NCBI GenBank assembly: GCA_022410635.1
Contig: JAJVDF010000193.1
Coordinates: 134,992 to 198,991 of the forward strand
Reading direction: 5' to 3'
DNA from: Tretioscincus oriximinensis
Taxonomy: Eukaryota > Chordata > Lepidosauria > Squamata > Gymnophthalmidae
Length of the DNA stretch: 64,000 bases
The notes beneath the pieces were generated by a model. That model was not told where the DNA came from. It made no database searches and saw only the letters and a list, made by a program, of their open reading frames with translations. Both the position numbers and the translations under genes were made by a program. Positions 48,661-60,052 of this stretch are shown here, piece by piece. Positions within the stretch are counted from its first letter, which is position 1; each line of letters begins with the position of its first letter.

Positions 48661-48690
48661 CTGATGAAGTGTTGTATTTCAACCGAAACG
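48661..48690 (+). other. Hammerhead-like core motif, weak
   Basis: CTGATGA at 48661-48667 and GAAA at 48685-48688 flank a possible stem (GTTG with CAAC, one bulge). A 2-bp AC/GU third stem is possible. No convincing first stem is seen, so function is doubtful. Confidence 0.25.
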
Positions 48691-49255
48691 TTAGTTGAAT
48701 CCATCCTGTTAAAAATTCAAGTAACTGGTGATGGTTGGATAAGAACATTAGAAATCTCTTAGTTTCCCTCTTAGGTGGCAAACTGTATGTCTGTTAATTG
48801 GTCTGCTTGCCCAGTCTATAAAACCCTTTTCATTCCTCCATGCTTTGGTTATTTCCGAAGTTAGTACATAACTTCTGTAGTTATTTTGGATCTTATTTCT
48901 GCTAATAAAATTCCATCTGGAAAATCAAGCCTCATCTGTTTTCATCCATTAAGAAGTGATAGGTCCTAACAAAGTGTCTGGAAGAAACCCTAAGATATTT
49001 GTAGTACATTTTTTGAATTGGGGCAATCCTAGTGCTAACTTTCATTGACAAACTGATTTTCTTTCTGAAGCCAGCATAAAACTAACAAAAAATAAAAAAT
49101 AATCATCATCAATTAAAAACTACACCCACATTTTCAATGTGCTATTATGACATGATATTCACAAACTTTTGTTCACCAATTTCATTGAACATAAAATAAA
49201 TGTCAAATAAATATCAAAATGGTATCAAATATCAAAAGTATAAATAGCTACTAGG

Positions 49256-49465
49256 AGGGGTCTCTTGATACTGCTTCCCAGATGGAGAAACAGGCAGTTT
49301 TGTTGAGGTATCATTTGCAGGGAGTCAAATACAAGTGAAGGTTTTGCTTTCTTTTGCTTGAGACTNCCCACNTGCAATTGGTGGGCCACTGTGTAAGACA
49401 GAATGCTGACCAGATGGGCTCTGACCTGATTCAGCAGGGCTCCTCTTATGTTCTTATTATATTCT
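49256..49465 (+). mobile_element. CR1 LINE 3' UTR fragment
   Basis: The segment GATACTGCTTCCCAGATGGA through GGTGGGCCACTGTGTAAGAC and TCTTATGTTCTTAT is a diverged CR1 3' end on the plus strand. Confidence 0.75.
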
Positions 49466-49484
49466 AGGGATGTCAGGTTTCTTC

Positions 49485-50575
49485 AGAAAGTTTATGATTT
49501 ATGTAAGAAGCAACTCACAAGCTGAAGCTAATGGGCAGAAGAGTTAGGATAGCAAGGAAAAGATTTTTTTTTTCCACTCAGAGAAATATTGGTCTATGGA
49601 ATTTACTTCCAAGAGAGCTGGTGATGGCTAGTACATAAGAACATAAGAACATAAGAAGAGCCATACTGGATCAGGCCACAGCCCATCAAGTCCAGCATTC
49701 TGTGTCACACAGAGGCCCACCAGATGCACCTGGGCAGTCCGAAAAGAGGAAAGCAAAATATGCACCTGTTCATGACTCCTTGCAAATGGTATTTCAGGAG
49801 TCCTGCCTGTTGCTCCATCCTGGAGGCAACATCCAGATATCCATCCTAGTATCCATTTATACCCTTGGTGTCCATAAACCTGTCTAGTCCAGTCTTGAAA
49901 CTATCCAAGCTGTTAGCTACCACTAACTCTTCAGGAAGTAAATTCCACAGGCCCATGACCCTCTGGGTGAAAAAATACTTTCCTTTGTCTGTTCTCACTT
50001 TTCTACCCTACAGTTTTAAGGAGTGCCCCCTGGTCCTAGTGTTGTGGGAGAGAGAAAACATTTTTCTCTATTCACCCTGTCTATCCCATGCATGATTTTG
50101 TACACTTCAATCAGATCACCTCTCAGAGGTCGCCTTTGAAGGCTGAAGAGGCCCAGACGTTGCAGCCTGACTTCGTAAGGGAGGTGCTCCAGACCCTTGA
50201 TCATTTTTGTTGCCCTTTTCTGCACTTTCTCCAGTTCCAAAATGTCCCTCTAGAGATGTGGTGACCAGAATTGAACACAGTATTCCAAATGTGGCCTCAC
50301 CACAGAAAAGTAGCCTGGATAGTTTTTAAAATTTATGAGAGCTAAGTGTATCAGTATCTACTAATATGGATGTCTTGATACTGCCTCCAGGATGGAGCAA
50401 AGTGAAAATTCTTGCAGTACCATTTGTAGGATGTTGAGAACAGGTAAAGGTTTTGTCTTCTTCTATTTGTGGCTGCCTGAAGCAATTGATGAGCCAAAGT
50501 GTGAGACAGAATGGTGGATTGGGTGAGCTGTGGTCTGATTCAGCAAGGCTCTCCCTTTGTTCCTATGCAAGTACT
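49485..50575 (+). mobile_element. CR1 LINE fragment split by a second CR1
   Basis: The plus-strand pieces 49485-49631 (TCTATGGAATTTACTTCC, then GAGCTGGTGATGGCTAGT) and 50310-50575 (TAGCCTGGATAGTTTTTAAA to GCAAGGCTCTCCCTTTGTTC) are consecutive parts of one old CR1. They are interrupted by the younger antisense copy at 49632-50301. Confidence 0.7.
49632..50301 (-). mobile_element. CR1 LINE, antisense, well preserved
   Basis: The octamer tail at 49635-49657 is followed by the complete 3' UTR. The ORF2 C-terminus lies on the minus strand from about 50240: MELEKVQKRATKMIKGLEHL, RLQRLGLFSLQRRPLRGDLI and the NREK region. It is the least decayed CR1 copy in the window and is inserted in an older CR1. 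Confidence 0.9.
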
Positions 50576-51377
50576 AAGGCATAGCAAGTGCACCCCTAGT
50601 TAATTTGATCCTCTTATTATTAGAAATCATTTGGGGCTTCCAGATTTGCAGAAATTCCAACAATCCTTAGTTTATTGGCTCCTATCAATGATCATTATGT
50701 GCCAAAATTACATTTTGTGTTTGGATCCATTTTGCATAATCACATTAATTTACTGACTCCTATCAATTACTATTCCTTGCCAACATTATATTTTGCATTT
50801 GGATTCACTTTGCAGCTTACAAGTCTTTGCTGTTACTTCACCCTAACAGAGAATAATTAGTGAGAAAGTATGGAGTCTGCTAATACATTTTGATTTCTGG
50901 ATAACTAGACAGATTAATTTACAACTCCCAGGTACTGAGTAGCTCTTTCAATGTACAAGTTTGGATCCTTTAATTTTTAATTGCGGATAGATTGCTTGAA
51001 GGAAGAAAGGAACGTTGACCCAATTATACATGATGTTTCATTAAAACCATACCAAGATGAGCACTAATTTACCTTTTCTGCTTTTGGGGCTTTTAATAAA
51101 AGCAATTAGCTTGTATTACGTTCATTACATCCTAGACAGGGAAGACACTGCAGTCTATAGACCTCATTTTGAAATGCCTCCATAACTTTATTTTACTTTG
51201 TTGAAAATGCAGTTTGGGCTGTCTTCCAAATAGTTCAATAGAATCTAAAATCTACAACTTGAATAATTTCTTAATGTCCAAGCACTCAATCCTAATCATA
51301 TTTATTCAGAAATTATTTTTTCAGAACAAGGATGTACCTATAATATGTATACAATGAATAACTGTACTTCAATTAAT

Positions 51378-51953
51378 TTTAGCAAAGGAGCTAGCAGCAC
51401 TTTGAGACTAACTTGAGAAAAGTGGTTGGCATAAGCTTTCGTAGACAGGTCTACTTCTTCAGATGCTGAGGGACTAATGCTAGGGTCAGGTATTTATAGG
51501 AAAATGTGTATGGGAGAAGACAAAGCATATGCAACTGTAGGGAGGGGTTGAATTGCTTGTTAGAAAAACAGGTAAATGGCAGGAACTAATCATCTTGTGT
51601 GAAAAAGTCCCTGGGGCAACAAGGGACAATGTCTAGTAGAGAAGCAATCAAGTACTTAACAGGTTTCATAAGAATGTATAGTTGGCCAGGAAACCATTAT
51701 CTCTGTTAAGTCCTTTGCTGATGGCCTGGAACTTGTGAATGTATTCAAGTTCTGCTGCTTCTCTTTCAAATCTTCCTTTGTAGTTTCTTTGTTCAAGGAC
51801 TGCAGTCCTGAGGTCTGAGAGAGAATGTCCTGGAAGGTTGAAATGTTCAGCAACTGGTTTCTGTGTGTTTCCACTTTTCTCAAGTTAGTCTCAAAGTGCT
51901 GCTAGCTCCTTTGCTGGACTTTCTGCTAGACTAACACGGCTATTTCTCTGAAA
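51378..51953 (-). mobile_element. Penelope-like element with 45-bp terminal inverted repeats and 10-bp target-site duplication
   Basis: TTCAATTAAT flanks the element at 51368-51377 and 51954-51963. Positions 51381-51425 are the exact reverse complement of 51871-51915 (45 of 45). On the minus strand the interior encodes AEHFNLPGHSLSDLRTAVLE, QRNYKGRFEREAAELEYIHK and FQAISKGLNRDNGFLANYTF, the C-terminal part of a GIY-YIG endonuclease domain typical of Penelope-like elements, ending at a stop. A hammerhead-like core lies at 51428-51466. The reverse transcriptase is missing, so this is a truncated copy. Confidence 0.82.
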
Positions 51954-52335
51954 TTCAATTAATATTGTTCTGCAGGTTAAACAAAAAAAAAGCCTTGATT
52001 TTCTCAGTGGAACTATGGAGCAAATGCAAAAACATCCAATACAGAATTGTTCCAACTGTAACCACTTCAACTAGAGCAGTTCAGTTGGTCCTGAATAAAG
52101 CTGTGCTTACTGACTGGAATTGCCATAAAAAACCAAGGCAGAAGACCTATAGCTTTAATGGGTGTGTTTTGATTTTTCATAGCCATCCTGGTACTCNTGG
52201 GCTGCTTCAAAACACACATGAGCTACTTTACTGCTGTGTGGGTTCTGACTTCACAACTCTTAGGCAGGCCATTTTGGTGATACGATTTGATACATCACTG
52301 AAACTGACCCCTTACTAATAAAGTCTATAGGAGTA

Positions 52336-52640
52336 TGTAGAAGAAGAACTTGGTTCTTATACCCCACTTTTCTCAACTTTTCAAAGGGACTCAAAGCAGC
52401 TTACAAGGGTATTTTGCCCAAAGGCTCACATTCTATCTTCCTCACCAGGCTATGGTGGTTCCCATGTATCTCCTTGCAGTCTGTTGGAATTTCTTACAAT
52501 TTATGCTTTCGAATAGCTGGGTTGGCTAGAGCTACAGGCTAGTGGAAAGTGCTCCCCACATCTGACACAGAGCTTCAAAACNCAATCTCCTAGACGAGAG
52601 ACGAATTCCTAAGCGACTGATCCATTCGCGCCTATGTAGT
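52336..52640 (-). mobile_element. tRNA-derived SINE, antisense
   Basis: Starts with the complement of the tail (GAAGAAGAACTTGGTTCTTA), runs through CAAAGCAGCTTACAAGGGTA and TTTCGAATAGCTGGGTTGGC, and ends with the complement of the tRNA-like head near 52635. Confidence 0.88.
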
Positions 52641-55093
52641 CTTCTGTGTTTGTGCTATACAATTATACTGCCAACATGGGGTATGTATTTTAAATGGTGA
52701 CAATGGTAATAGGGTGTGTATTCCATAGCAGATATTTGCATGCCTACTCCATTTCGCAAATGAACCATTGAAAAACCAGAGTAGGGCAGGATTAATCAAG
52801 AAATGGCAAAGACTTTTTCAGCAGTGGTAGCATTAAAAATCTGTTGTCCACTTTTTTTATGCAGCTTCTGCAGTCAAAGTTCTGTGTTTGCACCATGAGG
52901 ATACTACCTTCTAGCTCTACCTTTTGATTCTTTGCTTCCTTTACTGCAAGACAAGACATGGAAAAGCTCTTTTTGCCTGCTGAATTTACACTAGGGAAAA
53001 AGCATTTGTGATTAAAAACTAACAAACCCAAGCAGCCTCCAAATTTCTGGAGCCAGCAGCCAATACATGAAGAAGAGGAGTTTTTTCCTGCCGTAGGAAA
53101 GGATGAGTCTTTGTAATGTGATATTTAAAAAAACTCAGTACAAAAGACAGTTCACAGAGTACACCCAAAGACTAAGTTCCACTGAGTACTTATAACTCTT
53201 TTCATGACTATGTTGAATGTGATCTATTTAAAGAAGGATAATTTTCATTTCAGTTTGGAAAAATGCATGGTGTTTACTGCTTTTCAACATGAAGAAATTA
53301 TTATATACAACGCTAAGGAACAAGGCATAACGGGATATCCCCCTCCCCCCCGTTTCATTTCATTTAGCTGATCATGTTGATCCTGAATATTCAAGTATTC
53401 AAATTTTAACTTTCACTTGTATAAATTTGGAATCGACAGCCTTTGGAGAATTGTTTAAACTGAACAGTTTATTTTGCAGACGAGTGTATTCATATGCATG
53501 GAAATGCGCACATTTTCCATTCCTTTTAAAACAAAAACAAGGAACAAAATCTAAACCAAGGAAAAGATGTAAAAGAGCTTTTACAGTTCTTTGAAATGCA
53601 ATATTCATATAGAAAGCAACAACATTAAATTGTAAAAAAAACATTGATTGCTATAGATAGTTGTTTACTTCCCAGGGACTTTGGGGGGAATTTTGAGGGG
53701 ATCTTATACATGTCATTGCCTTCATTTATTCCTTTTCTCCAGATGAGGATCTAGGAGTGAAGTCCCAGAACATTGCTACTTTCAGGAAAAGAATTGCTGA
53801 CCCTGCTGGACCCCAAATAGTGGCATTACCTACTTTGTCCAATGTTTGTTCTCAAGATTTTCCCTCAGTAACATGGTGGCAAATGTGGGACCAAAAGCAA
53901 GCCAAAATGACCCACTCCATAGGCATTTATGCACATTTGGGTATATTTCTCACTGGGAGCAAGTGCCAGACCTAATAAGCACGTTGCCCTGTGATTTCAC
54001 CCTAAATCTCACAAGACTGATGAAACACTTGTGGGATGTAAAAAAACTGTCTACAGGCAGTAGTCTGTTTGATTTTTTAATCCAGTTACACTAGACATAT
54101 ATGAATATTTTATCACTGTAATTTGACATCATGAATGCTTATGATGTAGCAAAGCTTACATTAAAGAATATAACTAGTTGTATTTTTAAATGAAATCTGG
54201 GTTTAATTAGCCTTGAGAAAAACCCACATTCACAGAGTTGCTCTTAAGTGAGCTTAGGAATTAAACAAGAAAGAAACAAAATTGTTTTCAGGTAAACTAT
54301 GTTTATAAATATTTTCTAGTATTTAGGACCAACGTGTGGGAAAATTGCATCAGGAGTTTTTGCCTACGTGTTTCATAGCACCAATTTGCATTAGCCTGCT
54401 TCTACATGTGCAATAAAGCAACTTAGATGTTGTTCTCATGCACATTTTTAATCCATTGTAAACCTTTTAAACAGTCCTGAAAAAATGGACTGAATTTTAG
54501 TCAAGTTCTTCAGGATTAAAAGTATATCAGAACAGTACCCTACAGTTGGTAGTATATGGCAGCTCTTGTTATCATTTCATTTCTAATCCACATTGAAAGC
54601 TAGGATACATTTTGATCTTTGGAAAAAAGTGCATTATAAACAGGAGGTGATGGTGATTTTTTCGTTATTTATTATTAGTGATGAGATGATAACATCACTG
54701 TAAGAAAGATACCAGCATTAAACCACTTTGGGGGCACTTTCGCTTGATTCACACTGGGTCTTATTGTGTTCCAGAAAGTGGTTTAAGGAGCTTGCTTCCA
54801 AATGCTATTGTAGCACAGGCCATGGCAGGGTCGATTCTACCCCAGAGTGGGTTTTCGACAGTAAGTCCCTTCAATCACTTTTTTGAACAGAAGAACATCA
54901 AATGCAAATCAGGTCCCTTTTTTAACCATATGATACTACAATATCATTTGATAAACTCTGTAGAATTCTATTGAAGCCACTATGGTTTATAAACCNCCTA
55001 TTTTGATAGCAATAGAGATGGAATAAGTCTTCAGCTGGAACTTTCTCTTTGACAATGAAGTTAATATTTGGTGTATTAAGAATTTGGAATAAT

Positions 55094-55740
55094 CAGGAGG
55101 AGATAAATAAAATTTACAAGGATAATATAAAATTAACAGATAAAATGGCAATATGCTTACTAGATATGGATAATATAAAACCTTATAATAAACAAAAAAT
55201 GATAAAAAACTTAATTAAATGTGCACAAATTACTTTAATTAGAGGATGGAAAGACATAATAATACGAACACTAAACAAATGGAGAGAATATATAGAAGAG
55301 AAAATGACGGTAGATATCAACTCAATAAAAATACAACATGCACACAATTTCTCAAAAATAAAGGAAACAAAAGTTAACTGGAAACGAATCAAAGACTACT
55401 TAATTTGTACGACTCAACAGGCAAGAAAAAATAGAATAGAACTAATATTTTCATTATAACCCACAAAAACATAATAAGGAAGAGGAGGGGGAGGGAGGGA
55501 GGGAAGGAGAAAGGGGGGAGNGATGAGGGGAGGGCTAGGAATGGGAGAAGAGGGTGAGAGGGTGGGGATTGAACAAATATATGTATATGAAAATATAACT
55601 CACAGCAGAATTATAGAGTTAAAACATCTTTGATAACTAATAATGTAAACAATGTAACTGCTGTACTCAAAAAAGTTACTACCTTGTGTATGTTTAGTTT
55701 TGCTTTCTGTGATAAAATATAAAAAAACAATAAAAAAAAA
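55094..55740 (+). mobile_element. L1-type LINE 3' end with target-site duplication
   Basis: GAATTTGGAATAAT occurs at 55080-55093 and again at 55741-55754, right after the A-rich tail. The insert encodes INKIYKDNIKLTDKMAICLL, CAQITLIRGWKDIIIRTLNK and WREYIEEKMTVD, an ORF2 C-terminus with a stop at 55457-55459. A G-rich tract (about 55478-55530) and the tail CAATAAAAAAAAA follow. It is 5' truncated but has a clean open frame, so relatively young. Confidence 0.88.
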
Positions 55741-56061
55741 GAATTTGGAATAATAATGTTGTAAAGCACTAAGTTCCAAATTGATGGATCAGTTCTAAAA
55801 TAACAAGGCAAGACTCAGTTTGATAATCAAAAACAAAACTATTTACAATTTATTTATATCAAGTTTACAGTGGCACTGGCTTTGCTGCTTTAGAGTATGA
55901 AGAAAGGAGAAGAGTATAGATTCCTCTCCAACAGGTACATAACAGATACCCTATATAACATGGGCCCAGCTACAGGCCTTCATTATCTGCTTAGAAGGGG
56001 GTCCATGTAGGAATTTGTTAGAAGGAATGTTTGCAAAGGAAAGAATGTGCAAAGATCTTGG

Positions 56062-56225
56062 TGCGGGGGCGGGGGGGCAGGGGCGGGGGCAGCGGTAGCA
56101 GGGACGGTGTTAGCGGCGGCGGCCGCCACCACCGCTACCACCCCTGTCGCTAACGCCCCCCCCCCCCCCCGCCGCCTAAATAAAAGGTCCCGGTACTGCG
56201 TTCCGGCGCGTTCCGGCACAAAAAA
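56062..56225. repeat. GC-rich segment with G-quadruplex-type run
   Basis: G-runs of 5, 7, 4 and 5 separated by 1-2 bases lie at 56065-56089. They are followed by GGCGGCGGCCGCCACC, near-palindromic, and a C-run at 56157-56170. The end GGTCCCGGTACTGCGTTCCG hints at a repeat family I cannot name. Confidence 0.7.
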
Positions 56226-56319
56226 AGCCCTGAGCATAGCTTATTTTAGACAAAAACATTTTACTATAGTTTTCACTACAGTTAACAGAAAAACATATAA
56301 GAAAATCTAAGAGGAGCCT

Positions 56320-57225
56320 TGCTGAATCCATCTAGTCAGAGTCCATCTAGTCAGAGTCCACCTAGTCCAGAATTCTGTCCCACACAGTGGCCCACTAATT
56401 GCAAGAAGGTAAAACTTTCACCTGTCCTCAACTCCCTGCAAATGGTGTTTCAAGCTATTGATACAATTTGCTTCCATGCAGTTGTCTAAACATGTCTTAA
56501 AGCTATGCAAGCTGTTAGCTACCATCACTTCTTCTGGAAGTAAATTGCAGGAGCAAATGGCTCAGCCGCTTAGGAATCTGTCTCTCATCTGGGAGATCGC
56601 ATTTCAAAGCCCTGTGTTGGATGTGGGGAGGGGTGAGCACCTTCCACTAGCCTGTAGCTCTAGCCAAGCCAGCTATTCCAAAGCATGAATTGCAAGAAAT
56701 TGCAACTGACTGCAAGTAGGTACATGGGAACCACCACAGCTTGGTGGGGAAGATAGAGTGTGAGCCTTCGGGCAAAATATATCCTTGTAAGCCGCTTTGA
56801 GTCCCTTTGAAACATTGAAAAAAGCAGGGTATAAGAACCCTCTTCTTCTTTTTCTTTTTCTTTTTCTTTTTCTTTCTTTTTCTTTTTCTTTTTCTTTTTC
56901 TTTTTCTTTTTCTTTTTCTTTTTCTTCTTTTTCTTCTTTTTCTTCTTTTTCTCCTCCTCCTCCTCCTCCTCCTCCTCCTTCTCCTTCTCCTTCTCCTTCT
57001 TCTTCTCCTTCTTCTTCTCCTTCTTCTCCTTCTTCTCCTTCTTCTTCTCCTTCTTCTCCTTCTCTTTCTTCTTCTCCTTCTTCTTATTCTTCTTCTTCTN
57101 CTGCTGCTGCTGCTTCTAAATTCTACACACCAATGACCCTCTTGGTTAAAAGTAATACTTCCCATTGTCTGTCCTTTCTGCCCATCAAGGAATGCCCACT
57201 GGTCCTAGTGTCGAGTGACTAGTAT
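56320..57225 (-). mobile_element. CR1 LINE, antisense, split by a SINE
   Basis: The left part (56320-56550) runs CCACCTAGTCCAGAATTCTG to TCTTCTGGAAGTAAATTGCA. The right part (57113-57225) resumes with AAATTCTACACACCAATGAC and AAGGAATGCCCACTGGTCCT. Together they read as one CR1 3' end interrupted by the SINE at 56551-57112; TAAATT on both sides is a possible remnant of the target-site duplication. Confidence 0.75.
56551..57112 (+). mobile_element. tRNA-derived SINE with expanded pyrimidine tail
   Basis: The head GAGCAAATGGCTCAGCCGCT and body match the SINE family through AGCAGGGTATAAGAACCC at about 56840. The tail then expands into about 260 bp of CTTTTT, CTT and CTCCTT units (56849-57112), comparable to 42951-43292. 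Confidence 0.85.
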
Positions 57226-57409
57226 TGTTTACTGATATTTACCTTATCCACAAAGAAGGATAAGAGTTCTGCTTCTTTAATGAATATGCCAAAATGTCAG
57301 TAGGTGCTACTAGCAGTGTAAACTGCACCTGCTAAAACAGATTCATTCATTCATTTACAAACATTAAAGATGTAGAACACCTGTCCCTTCATTCTGGCAA
57401 CTCTAGTTC

Positions 57410-57590
57410 TATAGCAAAGTGGTAATGCAAACAATTTGAAAAGCAGAGGGTTGCTAGTTCAATCCCCAACCTCTCCCCAGAATTAGGCAATAGTAAATCT
57501 AATTCTGTATCTTTGCTGAGAAAACAACATAGAAGTGCAGTCAACCAGGAGTTGTCAACAATCTGATGGTATTAAACAACAGTTCTCATT
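57410..57590 (+). mobile_element. Second SINE family, diverged copy
   Basis: AAGCAGAGGGTTGCTAGTTC, AATTAGGCAATAGTAAATCT and TTCTGTATCTTTGCTGAGAA follow the unit at 20300-20490. Confidence 0.5.
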
Positions 57591-57594
57591 TAGG

Positions 57595-57705
57595 CTTCAT
57601 TCATACACATGCCTTGATCATACTAGAAGTAATCATCAAAGTACCGTAATCATGCCATACTAGCATAAGGAAAGCATTAAGAAAACAACTTTATTATGCA
57701 GCCTT
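57595..57705. mobile_element. MITE-like fragment
   Basis: AGGCTTCATTCATACACATG on the left and TTATTATGCAGCC on the right, with CATACTAGCATAAGGAAAGC inside, relate it to the element at 44147. Confidence 0.35.
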
Positions 57706-58086
57706 TTTTTAGTTCTTTCAAAATTTTGTTCTTGACCCTGTACTATCTAATCCATCCAGTTATTCATGAGAGTTATAAAATGAAAGTATAAAATTGATGT
57801 TTATGATGGGGAAGGTAGAAATTGAAGATGCATAGTTATATCAACAGCAGAAAGAAGTGATATGTAAAATGCCCAGTGGAGCACCTCCATATTAAACACC
57901 ACCTGGTGCCAATAATATTGATAAGAAGAATGCCATTTTACAATATGTATCAGTTTTTATATCCACACTAATTTTATTTATATTCAGATTGTATTTATTT
58001 ATAGCACTTCTGTTGAAAGCTGACAATCACAAGCAAAGAAAATACATCTTCCTTTTGTCCTTCATTTTCCTGAATCTTCTTGTGTA

Positions 58087-58103
58087 TAGGGTTAGGGTTA
58101 GGG
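58087..58103. repeat. Short telomere-like repeat
   Basis: TAGGGTTAGGGTTAGGG, under three TTAGGG units. May be chance or a repair scar. Confidence 0.6.
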
Positions 58104-59769
58104 ATGACATGCTGTATTTCATTGGGCTTTGTTTCTTAGTAAATAACTCCATTTGTTATATCTTATAATTGTCGAGTGATCAGGCACTCAGCTGTTTAAT
58201 CTTGTTTTTGTGGTAACTGTCCTATATGATTTGCTTGAATGTTCTAAAAATCTTACAGACTAGCAAGGAGTTAATAAATCCTATCAGTTTTTAAGCAAAT
58301 CATATCTAGAGGACATGACTGATTAGATCAGCATCTACTGAATTGGAAAGAATTAGGCTAGTGTTCAGAATTCATTGCATTTGGGGTTAGACTGCTTAAT
58401 TAAAAAAAGAGAAGAAAAAATCAGCAGAACAGCCAAGAAATTTGTTAGATGTGTTAACATAATGACATAGGATGACTTTTGTTCATGTGTATGTCTTAAT
58501 TGTCGAAGCTGTCCTTCTCATTTTAATTTCACCTGCTAGAAAGTCAATAATAATTGATTAAATTTTGTTAGAAGAATTCTTATCTGTTACACATGCCCAA
58601 GATAAAAAACCCTCAGTTTATCTTATACAGCAATTGCTCCAGCCCTTAACTGATGATCTCTTCCAGAAGTGAACATAATTTGCTTCCAAAGCTTTTGAAC
58701 TTGTCCTCCACAAAGAAGTCTCAAGATAGCCACCAATGGGGAAAGAGCAAAGGCCAGACTATTAATAAAATACATTTGTTAGATGGAAAGAAACCAGATT
58801 GCATCAAAAAGCTGGTTTCTGTGAACTCAATTACATGCTGGTTGTCTTACAAGAGAACTTCTTTTCTATTGAAAACTGTTGCTCTCGTAATTAATCTAGA
58901 TGACAGTAAAACTCATAAGTCTACTACTGTAATGATAATGTTAAGGTGAGGAACATGTAGATTCTATAGATATAATTTTGCCAATAGTGAATTTTTGAGC
59001 TCTGTAGTATAATCCATACTTGGGATCCATAGATACTGTGGGAAGTGGCTAAATGTAGGCATCCTCACAGGAGCACCCTAGCTCCATTTTGCAAGACATT
59101 TTGTATTATCCACAGGTAACATGACTGCCCAACAAAGTAACACATCATGTCCTTCAGCAGATAACATGATTCCACCCCTTCCCTGGTTTGTGTTACTCTG
59201 CTCTGTGAGTTTGTTTTGCCCATACACAAGTTTAGAGATACAACAGTTTCTTCCAGGTGTCCTTTATATTATCATGAGACTTGAGTTCATATTTATTGTA
59301 AAATTTTCTGTCTAGCTAGATCACACTTGACATCATTGTCTGTTTCGTCTCGTCCTTCATTAAATAAGCAGCTTTGTTCACATATGAGAAAAGAAGTATT
59401 TGACAAGTCCCAACTTCTAAACTTAAAAATGTATGGGCATTTTATACTCCCCTATACCCAAAGTGCTCAGGGCAGTTAAAAATAAAAACAGAATTAATTT
59501 GTTAAAAACAACATTACTGTGCAAGAGAATGTTCAAGCAGAATAGTCCCGAATGTTCAGACAGACTCAAAACCATTTTTGGTCAGTGCATGAAACTGATG
59601 TAAATGATAGGAAAGATCACATATGATGCACAGAGAATGCCATTGGTGCCTCAAATTTTCTGATCCTTCCCAATAAATTCCTATCAAAAGGATGAGAAAG
59701 GAAAGAGTGATCCTGTGGCACAACATCAAACTTACAAATGTATCTTTGGACTTATAAAAACTGAGAAAT

Positions 59770-59995
59770 TCTATTCCAGTACTGAAATAGGAGGAGGAAG
59801 GAGAAGGAGAAGAAGGGGTGTTTTTATAACTTGGCCTTCTTAACCAAAGGACTCTTAGCTATTTACAAGCTATTTTTCACACAAAGGCTTACATCTATCT
59901 CTCCCCACCCCCCATATTTTGGTGCTATCTATTTACTTACAATTGTTTGTTTTCAAACAGCTAGGTGAACTCTCAATCTCTCTGTTGAAAGAATG
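59770..59995 (-). mobile_element. tRNA-derived SINE, antisense, diverged
   Basis: GGAGGAGGAAGGAGAAGGAG (tail complement) is followed by TTTATAACTTGGCCTTC, ATTTACAAGCTATTTTTCAC and GTTTTCAAACAGCTAGGTGA, the order of the SINE in reverse. Confidence 0.65.
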
Positions 59996-60052
59996 TTGCT
60001 CTTCACTTTCTTAAGTGGTGATTAAGTATAGAAAGGATACTACACTAAATCT

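Noticed and set aside
56647..57222. Arginine-rich and Ser/Pro-rich open frames
   Set aside because: They are translations of the SINE tail repeats.
58087..58103. Interstitial telomere as a fusion mark
   Set aside because: Fewer than three units, too short to support a chromosome-fusion claim.
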